A DNA stretch of 14,701 nucleotides. Source: Rhizobiaceae bacterium. GTDB lineage: Bacteria > Pseudomonadota > Alphaproteobacteria > Rhizobiales > Rhizobiaceae. Under the pieces are notes generated by a model. It did no database searches. It was not told the DNA's origin and was given only the letters and a program-made list of their open reading frames with translations. Made by a program: the position numbers and the translations under genes. Positions 13,713-14,701 of the stretch are shown piece after piece (within the stretch, counting starts at the first letter, position 1; the number at the start of each line of letters is the position of its first letter). The stretch is taken from assembly GCA_028865845.1 (NCBI GenBank), contig JAGWJK010000019.1, positions 1 through 14,701 on the forward strand, read 5' to 3'.

Positions 13713-14701
13713 ATGACCACGACCACCGCGGAAAAGCCCGCTGAAAACCACGTCTTCGAAGCCGATGTCGCCCGTCTTCTGCATATGATGGTTCACTCGG
13801 TCTATTCGGATAAGGACGTGTTCCTGCGCGAATTGATCTCGAACGCCGCGGATGCCTGCGAGAAGCTGCGCTATGAGGCGATCGCCACGCCGGGCCTGCT
13901 CGGCAGCGATCCCGACAGCCGTATCACCCTGTCCCTGGACGAGGAAAAATCCCAGCTCATCGTCGAGGACAACGGCATCGGCATGAGCCGCGACGAGATG
14001 ATCGAAGCGCTTGGCACCATCGCCCGCTCCGGCACCCGCGCTTTCATGGAGCGCATCGAGGCGAACAAGGCAGGCGATGGCGCGCAGCTGATCGGCCAGT
14101 TCGGCGTCGGATTTTACTCCTGCTTCATGGTTGCGGATCGTGTCGACGTCGTCTCCCGTCGTGCCGGCACGGACGAGGCCTGGATCTGGTCGTCGGATGG
14201 CAAGGGCAGCTACAGCGTCGCGCCTGTCGAGATCGAAAACGCCCCAGTGCGCGGAACGCGCATCACCCTGCATCTCATGGAAGACGCCAAGAGCTACACA
14301 TCGCGCTGGACGGTCGAGCGCATCGTCAAGGAACAGTCCGGCCATGTCCCGGTGCCGATCAAGATCGTCGCCAAGATCGGCGACGAGCCTGAGCAACTGA
14401 CGGACGGCACGGCGCTGTGGACCAAGTCGAAGAACGATATCACCACCGAGGAATATACCGACTTCTACCGCAGCGTTTCCGGCCAATATGACGAACCGGC
14501 AGTCACGGTGCATTTCCGCGCCGAGGGCCGGCACGAATATACGGCACTTGCCTTCGTGCCGGGATCGCAGCCGTTCGACATGTTCGATCCCGATCGTAAG
14601 GGCCGGATGAAACTCTACGTCAAGCGCGTCTTCATCACCGACGACGCCGAGCTTCTGCCGCGCTATCTCCGCTTCGTGCGCGGCCTGGTGGACACTTCCG
14701 A
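13713..14701 (+). CDS. htpG: Molecular chaperone HtpG (Hsp90), 5' part, runs off right edge
   Basis: This is an ATP-dependent cytosolic chaperone of the Hsp90 family. The window holds 329 complete codons, about half of the usual 620-630. The N-terminal GHKL ATPase domain is complete, with FEADVARLLHMMVHSVYSDK (15-34), the nucleotide-binding helix ELISNAADACEKLR (40-53), VEDNGIGM (84-91, including Asp86), GTIARSGT (101-108) and the IGQFGVGFYS lid hinge (127-136). The start of the middle domain follows, including the DITTEEYTDFYRSVSGQYDEP-like segment and FVPGSQPFDMFD. The ATG at 13713 has GGGAG (13698-13702) ten bases upstream. The frame stays open to the edge, so no truncation other than the window boundary is visible. 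The gene is divergent from the araC-type regulator across about 210 bp and has no obvious functional link to iron uptake. Confidence 0.97.
   Translation, partial: MTTTTAEKPAENHVFEADVARLLHMMVHSVYSDKDVFLRELISNAADACEKLRYEAIATPGLLGSDPDSRITLSLDEEKSQLIVEDNGIGMSRDEMIEALGTIARSGTRAFMERIEANKAGDGAQLIGQFGVGFYSCFMVADRVDVVSRRAGTDEAWIWSSDGKGSYSVAPVEIENAPVRGTRITLHLMEDAKSYTSRWTVERIVKEQSGHVPVPIKIVAKIGDEPEQLTDGTALWTKSKNDITTEEYTDFYRSVSGQYDEPAVTVHFRAEGRHEYTALAFVPGSQPFDMFDPDRKGRMKLYVKRVFITDDAELLPRYLRFVRGLVDTS

Noticed and set aside
13578..14534. 318-codon minus-strand open frame opposite htpG
   Set aside because: htpG on the plus strand has all Hsp90 motifs; the antisense translation has no recognisable domain.

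Overview
The window looks like chromosomal DNA from an alphaproteobacterium of the order Hyphomicrobiales, most likely Rhizobium or a close relative. The evidence is uniformly high GC, a hydroxamate-siderophore (fhu) uptake locus, a DUF2218-type siderophore reductase, and a TGA-N9-TCA palindrome of the kind used by the rhizobial iron regulator RirA. This assignment rests on reading proteins and motifs by eye, not on a search.

Left part (1-3735, plus strand). The window opens inside the 3' end of a gene (1-219) that may encode a cation-efflux transporter. A 198-bp gap with two tandem hairpins follows. Next is an HtrA/DegP-like serine protease with a PDZ domain but no visible export signal (418-1374). 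Two flavin enzymes come after it: an LLM/luciferase-type oxidoreductase (1486-2427) and an Old Yellow Enzyme (2611-3735). A DHA2-type MFS exporter (3770-5188, minus strand) converges on the Old Yellow Enzyme gene. This part looks like redox or xenobiotic handling plus efflux, but a joint function is only inferred.

Centre (5311-12437, minus strand). This is a compact ferric-hydroxamate uptake unit, read right to left: TonB-dependent receptor (fhuA-like), a 99-bp gap with a strong hairpin, ATPase (fhuC), Tat-type periplasmic binding protein (fhuD), double-length permease (fhuB), and a siderophore-interacting flavin reductase. fhuC/fhuD overlap by 4 bp, fhuD/fhuB overlap by 17 bp, and fhuB and the reductase gene are separated by 1 bp, which suggests translational coupling. 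A clear intrinsic terminator (5311-5341) closes the unit. Together the products bind a ferric siderophore at the outer membrane, carry it across both membranes and reduce the iron.

Right part (12438-14701). A perfect 7+7 bp palindrome matching the RirA iron-responsive operator lies 71 bp upstream of the receptor start codon. Upstream of the receptor, on the same strand, is an AraC-family regulator gene that probably controls it. Divergent from the regulator, the 5' half of htpG (Hsp90) runs off the right edge.

No tRNA, rRNA, CRISPR array, insertion sequence or phage gene was seen, and no gene-free stretch exceeds 300 bp. I found no convincing new system. The most interesting signals are the double regulation of the receptor (RirA-type operator plus adjacent AraC protein with shared AATTGCAA motifs), the receptor/ATPase gap hairpin, and the tandem leader hairpins before the protease gene.
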